Of a stretch of 64,000 bases of DNA, positions 8,078 through 16,556 are shown piece after piece. Origin of the DNA: DASQZK01 sp963732905 (GTDB taxonomy: Bacteria; Bacteroidota; Bacteroidia; Bacteroidales; GCA-2748055); the NCBI GenBank assembly GCA_963732905.1, contig CAVTBM010000004.1, positions 1 to 64,000 on the forward strand, read 5' to 3'. A model generated the notes under the pieces. That model did not search any database. It worked only from the letters and a program-made list of their open reading frames with translations, and was not told where the DNA came from. Made by a program: the position numbers and the translations under genes. How positions within the stretch are numbered: position 1 is the first letter of the stretch; every line of letters starts with the position of its first letter.

Positions 8078-8589
8078 TTTTTTTCATCTTTAAGTTGAGC
8101 AAATTCTGCCCTTAATCTGCTTTTAATCCTGCCGATTTTTGTTGCGACATTAGTTTCTGTAATCCCGATGATTTCTGAAATTTCATTATAGTTTTTTTCT
8201 TCGAGATATAGCAAAATTAATGCTTTGTCTAAATCATTCAATTTTGAAATTATCTGGTTCAATATGTCCAGGTTGATTCTTTTTTCATCGGATATTTCCG
8301 TTTCGGTAAACTCAAAAACAGCTGTTGTAAGCGAATTTGAAATTCGTTTTCTGCTGTTCTCTTTTCTATAGAACGAAATAGCCACGTTCAAAGAAATTCG
8401 GTAAATCCAGGTTGAGTACTTGAATTTTCCGTTGTAGATGTCAAATGATTTCCACAATTGCAGGATTATTTCCTGAATGAGGTCTTTTCTGTCTTCAATA
8501 TTCTGGCAATATGAGTTCGCCACTTTATAAAGAATACCTTTATTACTCTCAATAACAAAAAGAAAATTGGCTGTTCTATCTCTGTCCAT
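8074..8589 (-). CDS. ECF-type RNA polymerase sigma factor
   Basis: A 171-residue sigma-70 family protein of the extracytoplasmic function type. Region 2 spans about residues 10-75, with DRKDLIQEIILQLWKSF (region 2.2) and the promoter-melting/-10 segment KYSTWIYRISLNVAISFYRK. Region 4 spans about residues 108-165, with the helix-turn-helix NYNEISEIIGITETNVATKI. The first residues (MDRDRTANFLFVIESNKG) lack an extended N-terminus. It is closely parallel to the sigma factor at 24424, sharing STWIYRISLN and GITE(T/S)NV. It overlaps the downstream membrane protein by four bases. A 63-codon frame overlaps its start from upstream. Confidence 0.93.
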   Translation of the reverse strand: MDRDRTANFLFVIESNKGILYKVANSYCQNIEDRKDLIQEIILQLWKSFDIYNGKFKYSTWIYRISLNVAISFYRKENSRKRISNSLTTAVFEFTETEISDEKRINLDILNQIISKLNDLDKALILLYLEEKNYNEISEIIGITETNVATKIGRIKSRLRAEFAQLKDEKK

Positions 8590-8767
8590 CTTTTGGTTTG
8601 GGTGATTGAGAACCTAATTGTAACACCTGGGTTGTACAATCTGTTTCTTGTGGTGCATTTGGCTTCACATTATAAATGTTACTAGTTACTGGAATACCGC
8701 AACCTGCTGAGAGAATTGTAATTGTCATACCAGCTTTAGTGTTTAATCGGTTGTTATTGTACTCCAT
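8576..8767 (-). CDS. Possible small peptide upstream of the ECF sigma factor
   Basis: A 63-codon frame that ends 14 bases inside the start of the sigma-factor gene (ATGGACAGAGATAG is shared). It begins MEYNNNRLNTKAGMTITILS and ends SQSPKPKDGQR. There is no recognisable domain, and the hydrophobic part is too short for a membrane helix. A 27-base inverted repeat lies 15 bases before its start. It could be a coupling leader, a decayed gene end, or a chance frame; I lean to chance or leader. Confidence 0.25.
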   Translation of the reverse strand: MEYNNNRLNTKAGMTITILSAGCGIPVTSNIYNVKPNAPQETDCTTQVLQLGSQSPKPKDGQR

Positions 8768-8781
8768 TTTGCTTAGCTGTG

Positions 8782-8808
8782 ATTAAGAAATAATCGTCTT
8801 TTCTTAAT
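8782..8808. promoter_or_regulatory. Inverted repeat upstream of the sigma-factor gene
   Basis: ATTAAGAAA (8782-8790) and its exact complement TTTCTTAAT (8800-8808) are separated by nine bases. The position, about 190 bases before the sigma-factor start and 15 bases before the small frame at 8767, suits an operator for a dimeric regulator. It could instead be an RNA hairpin in the leader. No binding protein can be named. Confidence 0.4.
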
Positions 8809-9272
8809 TATTCGTACAATGGTTCCAAAAATCACACTTTTTTGAAGAAAATTTTATCAGTCAGGAATTCGGGTTAAACTTTTAAGGAAGTTCAGGGAAA
8901 AGGATTGGTATTATGCCAGAAGTTTTTTTCTGCTTGCACCACCTACTGAATATAAATTTAACCATTTTTCGGATTTGTAGAACAGATCCGGAACAATAAA
9001 ACTCTTGAACCCTGATCATAACCCGGTAAATACAAACGGTGTCGGATCAATGGCTTTCGAAGGCACAGCCATTCTGTTGTTAAAACAGGGAACTTATCCC
9101 ATGACCGGATCGGTTTACCCCTTCTGCCCTTCGGCTTCACGTAAACAATATGAGTCCTGCAGAATTCAAAAATTGAAATATCTGGTAAAAATTGCCTAAT
9201 TTAATCCTGTTGTAAAGAGGGCAGATAAACCGTCCGACCGGAATGTTCCATTAACCTAAACGAACCTCCGCC
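8809..9272. other. Gap between the sigma-factor region and the GH140-like gene
   Basis: No gene, RNA or promoter could be supported here. The left part is AT-rich like the preceding region and the right part has the GC-richer composition of the following enzymes, so a boundary between two kinds of DNA probably lies near 8.9-9.0 kb. Confidence 0.5.
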
Positions 9273-11102
9273 ATGAGAATTTCGGTAAAACTGATGATTG
9301 CCATTCTGTTTTGTGTAAGTAATGTATTACAGGCACAGGATGTAATACATACCTGGGATAAGCAGCAACTTACTTTTTCAGCTGAGAATACTTACAGGAA
9401 TGCCTATACGGAAGTTACAGTATGGGTTGACCTCACCGGACCCGGTTTCAGTAAACGGATTTACGGATTCTGGGATGGCGGTCAGATCTTCCGTGTACGC
9501 CTTGTTGCAACCCGGCCCGGGACATGGACATGGAAGAGTGGCTCGGATCCGGAAGATCCGGGATTATCCGGAAAGTCCGGTTCTTTTACAGCGGCAGACT
9601 GGACAGAAGCGGAAAAAAAAGAAAACCCCTTACGGCGGGGTTTTATCCGTGCAACCCCAAACCAACATGCTCTTGAATATACCGACGGAACGCCATTTTT
9701 TGCTATCGGCGACACCTGGTACGCCCTCGGGACAAACCGTTTCCGCTGGTACGACGATGATAAGGAACGTCCCATAGGCCCGACTGCCGGGTTCAAGGAT
9801 TATGTCCGTTACCGGAAATCTCAGGGGTATAACTGGGTTAATGTGATCGCAGCCTTTCCAAACTGGATGACCGACGATAAACCCTGGCATCTGACCATGG
9901 ATGATTCTGCAAAAACAACCATCCGCTCTGCCTGGCTCGAATTCGGTACGGGAAGTGCAAAAAATATGGATAATGAAGGCGGACGCCCGTTTTTCTTTCC
10001 CGGAAAAGTACCCGGATTCGAAGAGCAGTTCCCCGACATGGACCGGATCAACCCTGAATATTTCAAATATCTCGACCGTAAGATCGATTACCTCAACGCC
10101 AACGGTTTCATCCCGTTTATTGAGGCTTCACGTCGTGATGCCAGTATGGCCTGGTATAAATACTACCCCTGGCCCGAATCCTACGTACGCTACATGCAAT
10201 ATATCTTCTCACGCTATCAGGCCAACAACACGGTTCTGAGTCCGGTTCACCTGGATATCATAGCTCAGAGTGTAAGCCCCGATGACTATATCGAGGCCAT
10301 AAAAGCCAGGGAGAAAAAATATGGTCCTTTACCTTTCGGCACGCTGCTCTCGGCCAACGCCAACCCGTCTACCCTTGAAAACTGGGGAGACGACTCGTGG
10401 GTCACCTTACACCAGATCGGGAATATGCGTGAACATAATAATTACTGGTATCTGACCGAGATCTTCAACCAGGAAAATCCCAGGCCCGCCCTTAATGGCG
10501 AGCCATATTACGCGGGGTACAAAGATGCACGATCCGTCAATTACGCCCATGGAGCTGTCGGTGGTACGGACCTGGACAATGCTTATGTACGCTCAGCCAT
10601 GTACGGCAGTTTTCTTTCGGGCGGACTGGCCGGGCATGTGTATGGCGCTGAAGGGATCTGGGGGGCAGATATCGAACCTGCTGCTCCAACTCATATGTGG
10701 GAGGCTTTCCAATGGAAGTCAGGTGCGGAGATGCAATACCTGAGAACCTTTGCCTTTTCCATCGGGCAACGGTACCAGGAGCTTGTGCCAATAGCCGATC
10801 TTGTATCACCAGATAAGACGCATGATATCCTCAGTTACGAAGGCTGGGCCTACTGCGCACGCACGGCCGATAAAAAGATATTTCTGGTCTACTTCGAAAG
10901 GGGTTGTCCGAGATCACAAATCCGTGGTGCAATGCTTAATGGTATGTACAGTGCCCAATGGTTTAATCCGCGAAACGGGACATGGATGGATGCCGGTACC
11001 GGCAAACTTATGTCTGACAAAATAGGCATTATCCGCTTACCCGGTTACCCTACCGGCGAAGACTGGGGCCTTCGTCTGACCTATGAAGGTCCTTCAAGGT
11101 AA
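9273..11102 (+). CDS. GH140-like secreted glycosidase (DUF5060 - DUF4038 - C-terminal beta domain)
   Basis: A 609-residue exported enzyme with a clear signal peptide (cleavage near LQAQ, residue 22). An N-terminal beta-sandwich of the DUF5060 type (about 25-105, with FSAENTYRNAYTEVTVWVDL and GFWDGG) is followed by an apiosidase-like DUF4038 TIM barrel (about 115-480, with GFIRATPNQHALEYTDGTPF, AIGDTWYA, LNGEPYYAG and HGAVGGTD), and a C-terminal collagen-binding-like beta domain (about 500-605, ending GEDWGLRL). Characterised GH140 enzymes remove apiose side chains from rhamnogalacturonan II; the substrate here is not proven, and many DUF4038 proteins differ. The gene stands alone on the plus strand, facing a membrane acyltransferase-like gene, and has no obvious promoter match. 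Confidence 0.82.
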   Translation: MRISVKLMIAILFCVSNVLQAQDVIHTWDKQQLTFSAENTYRNAYTEVTVWVDLTGPGFSKRIYGFWDGGQIFRVRLVATRPGTWTWKSGSDPEDPGLSGKSGSFTAADWTEAEKKENPLRRGFIRATPNQHALEYTDGTPFFAIGDTWYALGTNRFRWYDDDKERPIGPTAGFKDYVRYRKSQGYNWVNVIAAFPNWMTDDKPWHLTMDDSAKTTIRSAWLEFGTGSAKNMDNEGGRPFFFPGKVPGFEEQFPDMDRINPEYFKYLDRKIDYLNANGFIPFIEASRRDASMAWYKYYPWPESYVRYMQYIFSRYQANNTVLSPVHLDIIAQSVSPDDYIEAIKAREKKYGPLPFGTLLSANANPSTLENWGDDSWVTLHQIGNMREHNNYWYLTEIFNQENPRPALNGEPYYAGYKDARSVNYAHGAVGGTDLDNAYVRSAMYGSFLSGGLAGHVYGAEGIWGADIEPAAPTHMWEAFQWKSGAEMQYLRTFAFSIGQRYQELVPIADLVSPDKTHDILSYEGWAYCARTADKKIFLVYFERGCPRSQIRGAMLNGMYSAQWFNPRNGTWMDAGTGKLMSDKIGIIRLPGYPTGEDWGLRLTYEGPSR

Positions 11103-11178
11103 TCACACACTTAATTAAAATCTAAATCAGCCCTCCTTCCACGACACAGGTTGTAGGTTCTGCGTGTTAAAAGAGCTA

Positions 11179-12318
11179 TCATACCTTTATAAAAATCCTC
11201 TTTTTATACATGAAATACAGTAATCCCCAAACCAGGGCCAGATACCCTAAGAGAGGGACAATTTCCAATGCGTCTCCAAAGATGGCCGTAGACCACCCTA
11301 AAATACTTCTGACCAGAGATTCAACATTAATGAAACGGACGAACAAATAGACAAAGATGGAATTCATCCCGATCACCCTGAAATAGAATGACCATTTTTC
11401 GCGCTTAAGCACATCGATGACCAGATAAAAAAGAGCCATCAGCATAAAACTGATTCCCCCGGCAAACAAATTGTAAGAGCTGGTCCAGCATTTTTTAATG
11501 ATCGGGTAAAACGGGTGGATGAGCAGTGACAGGACAAGCAAAGCAGCCCCGATACCCGCCAATAAGTATACTTTTCTCCAGGCTGTCCGTTCCTTATCAC
11601 GTAAAAAGTGGCCTGCCACTGTCCCCATCAGTGTAATAGCGATAGCGGAAACGATACATAATAATCCCAGGGCATCATAGATCCCTTTGCCGTCCGTCAT
11701 CCGTCCGTCCGCTCCGTAGGCGAGCCTGCCCGGCAATAGCAACCTGTCTATGTATCCGTTCATTGAACCTTCAGGTGTAAGGACTCCTGCCCCATAGCCA
11801 GGAACAGGTATGAAAAGCTGGGCACATGCCACAGCAACCAGGATACCCGTAAGCCAATATATTCTGCTTCTAAAGGAAGTGGTATAAATAAATATCAGTA
11901 CCGCGAAAAAATATGCCAGTCCAATCTGTCCCAGTACACTGGCAAACCTGATATTTGTCAAATCACCTGTCAGACCCCCGTTATAAATGATCCCCAGAAC
12001 CACAAGAACGACCATCCGTTTAAAAGCCTTCGCCACCAATCTCCTTTTCGGAACTTTCTTTTCGATCCTTGAGCCGATTGCAAATGGTACAGCAACACCT
12101 GCAATAAACATAAACAGCGGGAAGATCAGATCATAAAACCGGATTCCCCCCCAATCGGGGTGATCCATCTGTTTCGAAAGCCATTCCAGTCCGGTAACCT
12201 GTCCGATATAAGCAAAAAGTACTGAACCTCCGGTGATCCAGAACATATCAAAGCCGCGCAATGCATCGAGGGAATGCAGGCGCTCTTTCTTTTCCGCATT
12301 ATTGATAATTGAGTCCAT
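11179..12318 (-). CDS. DUF5009/HGSNAT-like membrane acyltransferase family protein
   Basis: A 379-residue integral membrane protein with about ten hydrophobic segments. The start (RLHSLDALRGFDMFWITGG) is the signature of the NagX/DUF5009/heparan-alpha-glucosaminide N-acetyltransferase-like group, followed by DLIFPLFMFIAGVAVPFAIG and the conserved GMNSIFVYLFVRF near the C-terminus. Relatives in Bacteroidetes are frequent in polysaccharide-degradation loci and are assumed to move acyl groups onto sugars across the inner membrane, which is not proven for this subgroup. It is convergent with the GH140-like gene and divergent from the T9SS esterase gene at 12460. A small inverted repeat lies 24 bases upstream of the start. 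Confidence 0.85.
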   Translation of the reverse strand: MDSIINNAEKKERLHSLDALRGFDMFWITGGSVLFAYIGQVTGLEWLSKQMDHPDWGGIRFYDLIFPLFMFIAGVAVPFAIGSRIEKKVPKRRLVAKAFKRMVVLVVLGIIYNGGLTGDLTNIRFASVLGQIGLAYFFAVLIFIYTTSFRSRIYWLTGILVAVACAQLFIPVPGYGAGVLTPEGSMNGYIDRLLLPGRLAYGADGRMTDGKGIYDALGLLCIVSAIAITLMGTVAGHFLRDKERTAWRKVYLLAGIGAALLVLSLLIHPFYPIIKKCWTSSYNLFAGGISFMLMALFYLVIDVLKREKWSFYFRVIGMNSIFVYLFVRFINVESLVRSILGWSTAIFGDALEIVPLLGYLALVWGLLYFMYKKRIFIKV

Positions 12319-12341
12319 ACAGATTTTTACTGAAAAATTAA

Positions 12342-12360
12342 ATCAAATTTATGATTTGAT
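12342..12360. promoter_or_regulatory. Inverted repeat between divergent genes
   Basis: ATCAAAT (12342-12348) and ATTTGAT (12354-12360) form an exact 7-base inverted repeat with a 5-base centre, in the 141-base space between the divergent acyltransferase-like (start 12318) and esterase (start 12460) genes. It may be an operator serving one or both genes. The sequence is AT-rich, so chance is not excluded. Confidence 0.35.
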
Positions 12361-12459
12361 TATATGAATTACATTATTTTTCCTTCATTTGCTTTATAAT
12401 CCATAATTTTAGATAATTATTCTCAAATTACTGGACCAAACCAGCGCATACCAACCACC

Positions 12460-14976
12460 ATGAAAAAACTATACCTCATCTTGCTTCTCACTGGCTTGCT
12501 TGCCAATGTAGTCAAAAGCCAGGACGTCAGTTACAATAAAAATTACCGGATCTACTCTTACCGTTTTGAATACAACGGGATGACGCGGGGCTTCAACTTA
12601 TGGATCCCGTCTGATGATACTACCGTGGTCGTCCGTGGTCTGTTCATAAACGGCAACCCGGGAACGAGCGATAATACCGGATGGGTACTGAACCCACAAA
12701 TGCAGGAATATGCAAAACAGTTTCATTTCGGACTGTGTGCCACACTGAATGTTTCCGGCTCCAGCACCTACAGTTTCTATGGCGCAAAACTCCTCGATGC
12801 ACTTGAAAAATGGGCCGATATGGGCATTCACCCCGAACTGAGGAATGTTCCCTGGTGCGTTACCGGGAACTCGAGTGCCGGCGCGTTCACCTACGGATTA
12901 GCCATGTTTGCACCGGAAAGAACCATCTGTTTTGGTGCCAATGTACCAGCCACCCTTAATCCCCGTGAGCCTTCGGATGAGGGCCTGAAGGTCCCCGGGA
13001 TCTTTATCTGTGGGGAAGTTGACCAGACCGTCGGGAACCTGGAACACGGTACTATCGGCGACAGGATGACCCTCAACAGGCCGAAAGGAGCCCTCTGGTC
13101 TAAAATTGAAGTGCAGGGTATGGGCCATGAACACCGGAGAACGATGCACATCTTTTACCCTTTCTTTGAAAAATGCATTGCACTGCGATTGCCTGTTGAT
13201 TCCAATCCGAGAATTGGACCGGTTACTCTGAATCCCGTCAGTGAGGATAGCGGATGGATTGCACTTGATACTACCTGGACTTCCGGCTTCACGGAGATCT
13301 ATCCAATAGATTCGGTCGAATCACCCCGCGACCCCAACACCAGCTGGTGCCTGGATAAGGATATGGCCTTTCTCGACCGGGCTTACACTTCACGCAACGA
13401 GAAGTTCCAGATCAATACTCCCGATACCGTTTCCTGGGATATTGCACCGGTTCAGAATACGGACATGATCACCTACGATCTTGAGAACGATACATTGATC
13501 AGGATCCTCGGCAGGACATACACGGAAATTAACTGGGAAAAAATTGAATTTTATTTAATGTCGGAGAAACTTGGGGAGGTACGTGGTGGTGGGGATGAAT
13601 TTGAATTTGATTACAGGATAAAACATCTCCTCAATAAGGTTTGCGATCCCTTCACGGCAATTGCTTATGATGCGGAAGGGAATGTCATCTCTCCTGCACA
13701 GATGTTCTCTGTCCTGGTTTTCGGAGGAAATTTCTACTCTGATGACAGCATCCCGCCGGCCGTTCCCGACGCCCCCGGGCTGGCAAAAGAAACAGGATAC
13801 CGGTGGATAAAAGTCAACTGGAACGTACCGCAGGACAATGAAGGAATTTGGGGATATCATGTTTATTTTGACGGAACCAGACAGAATGAGGAGCCGGTTA
13901 CCGATACATTCTTCATTGTTAACGATCTGCAGGTCGGTTCACCCTATACCTTTTCAGTGAAAGCAAGGGATAACGGGGGTAATTTTTCATCGATGTCACA
14001 GGAATCCGTTCTTTCAACCGCAAAACCGGAAGGCTTTGTTTATCTGTCTGATCTGGATTTCGCCTCTTCGGTCAACGGTGCCGGACCGGTAGAAAAAGAT
14101 ATGACCAACGGGGGTGATAATGCAAATGACGGGGTACCGATTGTGGCCAGTCACATCTATTTTCCGAAAGGACTGGGCGTCTCATCCGTATCGGAAATTA
14201 CCTGGAACCTGAATGGAAATTATGATTACTTTGCTTCCGATCTTGGCCTGATCTCCGGGAACTATGCTATTTTCTCAGTCATTGCCGATGGCGATACGAT
14301 CCTGACAAGCCCTCGTGTTCTTAAAACTGCGGGCAGAAGGGCTGTTTTCCTCAACATCAGAAAGGCGGATGAATTAAAACTGGTTACGACAGGCTATGCC
14401 AGCGATGCGGTATGGGCAGGCGCCGCCGTAATGAATTTGAATTTTATGGATAACATGGTACCTGCAGCTCCAACAAAACTGGTGGCAGGTTCGATAGGTG
14501 AAACATCGTTCAACCTTACCTGGAATATTCCCGATGATGATACGTACATTAAGTGCTTTCTGATCTCGTTAAATGACGGCATTCCCGATACAGCCTATAT
14601 CAATGACATCACCCTGCAGGACCTGAACAGGGGTACGGAATATGCCGTAAAGGTTGCAGCGATTGACCTGGGCGGACACATATCCGATTATAGTGATTTG
14701 ATTAATGTGACCACTCTGGGAAATTTAGGTACGGGCCAAAATTCAGTTCCTGTTCTGAAGGTATATCCTGTCCCGGCAAATGATGTTTTCTACCTGGAAG
14801 GGTTAACAGTCAGAAGGCTGGCTATCATAAACCTGTCGGGTCAGATCGTAAAACATTTTGAAACGGATGCAATAAATCAAGTTAACGTCTCTGACCTTAA
14901 AGACGGCATATATATCCTTCGGATTGTCACGGATACTGACAGGGTGCTGTATGAAAAACTCGTGATTGAACGCTAG
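12460..14976 (+). CDS. T9SS-exported alpha/beta-hydrolase with Fn3, NPCBM-like and sorting domains
   Basis: An 838-residue secreted protein. After a signal peptide (to about residue 20) comes an alpha/beta-hydrolase of about 220 residues: nucleophile Ser138 in TGNSSAGAF, candidate Asp188 in GEVDQT, and candidate His223 in MGHEHR. A strand-rich linker (about 245-430) is followed by a fibronectin type III domain (about 440-520, with WGYHVYFDG and YTFSVKARDNGGN), an NPCBM/CBM51-like module (about 525-665, beginning YLSDLDFASSVNGAGPVEKD), a second Fn3 (about 670-755), and a T9SS type A sorting domain (about 765-838, with VYPVPANDVFYLEG and DLKDGIYILRI). It is probably an esterase removing acyl groups from a polysaccharide at the surface or in the medium. 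It is the only protein in the window with a clear T9SS tail. Confidence 0.85.
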   Translation: MKKLYLILLLTGLLANVVKSQDVSYNKNYRIYSYRFEYNGMTRGFNLWIPSDDTTVVVRGLFINGNPGTSDNTGWVLNPQMQEYAKQFHFGLCATLNVSGSSTYSFYGAKLLDALEKWADMGIHPELRNVPWCVTGNSSAGAFTYGLAMFAPERTICFGANVPATLNPREPSDEGLKVPGIFICGEVDQTVGNLEHGTIGDRMTLNRPKGALWSKIEVQGMGHEHRRTMHIFYPFFEKCIALRLPVDSNPRIGPVTLNPVSEDSGWIALDTTWTSGFTEIYPIDSVESPRDPNTSWCLDKDMAFLDRAYTSRNEKFQINTPDTVSWDIAPVQNTDMITYDLENDTLIRILGRTYTEINWEKIEFYLMSEKLGEVRGGGDEFEFDYRIKHLLNKVCDPFTAIAYDAEGNVISPAQMFSVLVFGGNFYSDDSIPPAVPDAPGLAKETGYRWIKVNWNVPQDNEGIWGYHVYFDGTRQNEEPVTDTFFIVNDLQVGSPYTFSVKARDNGGNFSSMSQESVLSTAKPEGFVYLSDLDFASSVNGAGPVEKDMTNGGDNANDGVPIVASHIYFPKGLGVSSVSEITWNLNGNYDYFASDLGLISGNYAIFSVIADGDTILTSPRVLKTAGRRAVFLNIRKADELKLVTTGYASDAVWAGAAVMNLNFMDNMVPAAPTKLVAGSIGETSFNLTWNIPDDDTYIKCFLISLNDGIPDTAYINDITLQDLNRGTEYAVKVAAIDLGGHISDYSDLINVTTLGNLGTGQNSVPVLKVYPVPANDVFYLEGLTVRRLAIINLSGQIVKHFETDAINQVNVSDLKDGIYILRIVTDTDRVLYEKLVIER

Positions 14977-15072
14977 AAGATCATCAACCGGATCACCTCC
15001 CGACCGGTTACGAAAAAAAAATAAAAATTCCGGGAAAACCCACGCTGATTTTTTTCCACTTTTCACATTAAC

Positions 15073-15105
15073 CTGTAGAGACGCGCTGATAGCGCGTCTC
15101 TACAG
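15073..15105. repeat. Perfect 15-base-pair palindromic element (REP/MITE-like)
   Basis: CTGTAGAGACGCGCT (15073-15087) is followed by three bases and its exact complement (15091-15105). There is no T-run on either side, so it is not a standard terminator. Elements with GTAGAGACGCG...CGCGTCTCTAC arms are, to my knowledge, scattered in intergenic DNA of many bacteria, including Bacteroidetes. It sits 30 bases upstream of the lamin-tail lipoprotein gene, where its transcript would form a very stable leader hairpin. Confidence 0.85.
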
Positions 15106-15135
15106 AAATTATTTATTAATAAAAATTAATCAGCC

Positions 15136-16401
15136 ATGAAAAAGCGTTTTCCTTTCCTGGTCATTCTGATGACCATTATCCTGATCTCGTGCCGGAAACA
15201 AGAATCTTCATCCCGGGTGATATCCGGAAGACTGACCATTAACATTGGATTATCGATCAACATCGATGAGGTGAACAGCGGGTTGAAATCGACCGCGCAG
15301 ACCGAAGATTTTACAGTCAGAATAAACCGTGATGACGGCTCGGAAGTTCTGACATTTGAAACAGCATCTGCCATGCCCGACACCATCGAACTCGGGCCGG
15401 GTAGCTACTACGTGGAAGCATTTTCCGACAACAACCTCCCGGCAGCTTTTGAAAATCCATATTATTACGGAGCTTCGGATGTGTTCACCATCAGCAGCAA
15501 CACGCAGCAATCGGTTCAGGTGATGTGCAAACTGGCCAACACCATCGTGAGCGTGGTCTATTCCGATACGCTTAAGAGCAGCTTTACCAACTATTCGACA
15601 ACGATATCCTCTTTACTGGATTCGCTGGTGTTCACAAAAGATGAAACCCGCCGTGGATACTTTCAGACCCTGCCGCTCGGCATACGTGTTGACCTCACCT
15701 GGCAGAATCCCGACGGTTCCGAAAGCACCAAATCTCTATCGGGCAGTATTCCAAACCCACTGGCAAACCACCACTACGAGATCCGGGTGAATGCTGCCAT
15801 TGATAACGGTGCGGGCACTTTTCATATCCTCCTGGATGATTCAGAGATTCCCGTCGAAATCGTCAATATTGGAGAAGATCCCGCCCCGGTGGAAGAAGGT
15901 GCAGTCGGCTATGGTGAACTGCTGATTACCGAGATTATGTTCGATCCGTCATCACTATCGGATACGGACGGCGAATGGATCGAGGTCTATAATAATTCGG
16001 ATCACCCGGTTAACCTGCAAAACCTCGTTCTGAAACGGGACGGCACCAACAGTCATACCATCGCTGATGACATCGAACTGGCGCCGGGTGAATATTTCGT
16101 CCTGGCAAGAAAAGATACCGCCGCAGATATTCCCAACATTTACATTTACGGCTCTGCCATTACTTTGCCGAATTCCGGGGCGGTACTTTCCCTCTATAAT
16201 GCAGATTCGGGTCCGCTGATCTTTTCAGTCGATTATGGTGAGGCAGGTTTCCCTTCCGGTTCAGGAACATCCATTAGCCTGAATCCGGACATGTTGAATG
16301 CCGTTGAAGCAGTTTCCGGAACTTCATGGTGTACTTCATCTTCCTTCTACAATACCGGGGATCTCGGAACACCGGGAGGAATGAATGATAGTTGTCTTTA
16401 A
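15136..16401 (+). CDS. DUF4493-like lipoprotein with a C-terminal lamin-tail domain
   Basis: A 421-residue lipoprotein: the signal ends with ILISC, the lipobox cysteine at about residue 19. The first 220 residues form a DUF4493-like beta-rich region (SGRLTINIGLSINIDE, FTVRINRDDGSEVLTFE and ELGPGSYYVEAFSDN) of the kind found in surface proteins of Bacteroidetes. From about residue 265 comes a lamin-tail (LTD) domain: GYGELLITEIMFDPSS, GEWIEVYNNSDHPVNLQNLV and LAPGEYFVLARKDT. Lamin-tail domains in bacteria occur on surface proteins and secreted nucleases or esterases, and probably mediate binding. No catalytic residues are apparent. A long inverted repeat followed by a T-run just downstream may terminate it. 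Its role in the locus is unknown. Confidence 0.78.
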   Translation: MKKRFPFLVILMTIILISCRKQESSSRVISGRLTINIGLSINIDEVNSGLKSTAQTEDFTVRINRDDGSEVLTFETASAMPDTIELGPGSYYVEAFSDNNLPAAFENPYYYGASDVFTISSNTQQSVQVMCKLANTIVSVVYSDTLKSSFTNYSTTISSLLDSLVFTKDETRRGYFQTLPLGIRVDLTWQNPDGSESTKSLSGSIPNPLANHHYEIRVNAAIDNGAGTFHILLDDSEIPVEIVNIGEDPAPVEEGAVGYGELLITEIMFDPSSLSDTDGEWIEVYNNSDHPVNLQNLVLKRDGTNSHTIADDIELAPGEYFVLARKDTAADIPNIYIYGSAITLPNSGAVLSLYNADSGPLIFSVDYGEAGFPSGSGTSISLNPDMLNAVEAVSGTSWCTSSSFYNTGDLGTPGGMNDSCL

Positions 16402-16413
16402 GAAAGGAATAAC

Positions 16414-16524
16414 AGAGTGCCTTAAAAGTCTGTATGGAATTCACAGATTCGCATTTGTAAGCGTGGTGAAATCATCTTCCTCCAATAAAAGTCAGATTGA
16501 ACACCGGGACTTATAAGGCACTCT
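16414..16524 (+). terminator. Long-loop inverted repeat with T-run after the lamin-tail gene
   Basis: AGAGTGCCTTA (16414-16424) is exactly complementary to TAAGGCACTCT (16514-16524), and the pairing can extend inward with AAGTC / GACTT after small bulges. TTTTTTA follows at once (16525 on). The arms are 89 bases apart, which is too long for a simple intrinsic terminator. It could be a terminator formed over a structured tail or the folded ends of a small RNA. It begins 12 bases after the stop of the lamin-tail gene. Confidence 0.5.
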
Positions 16525-16556
16525 TTTTTATCCTGTAAATGAAAAGAAGTATAATG

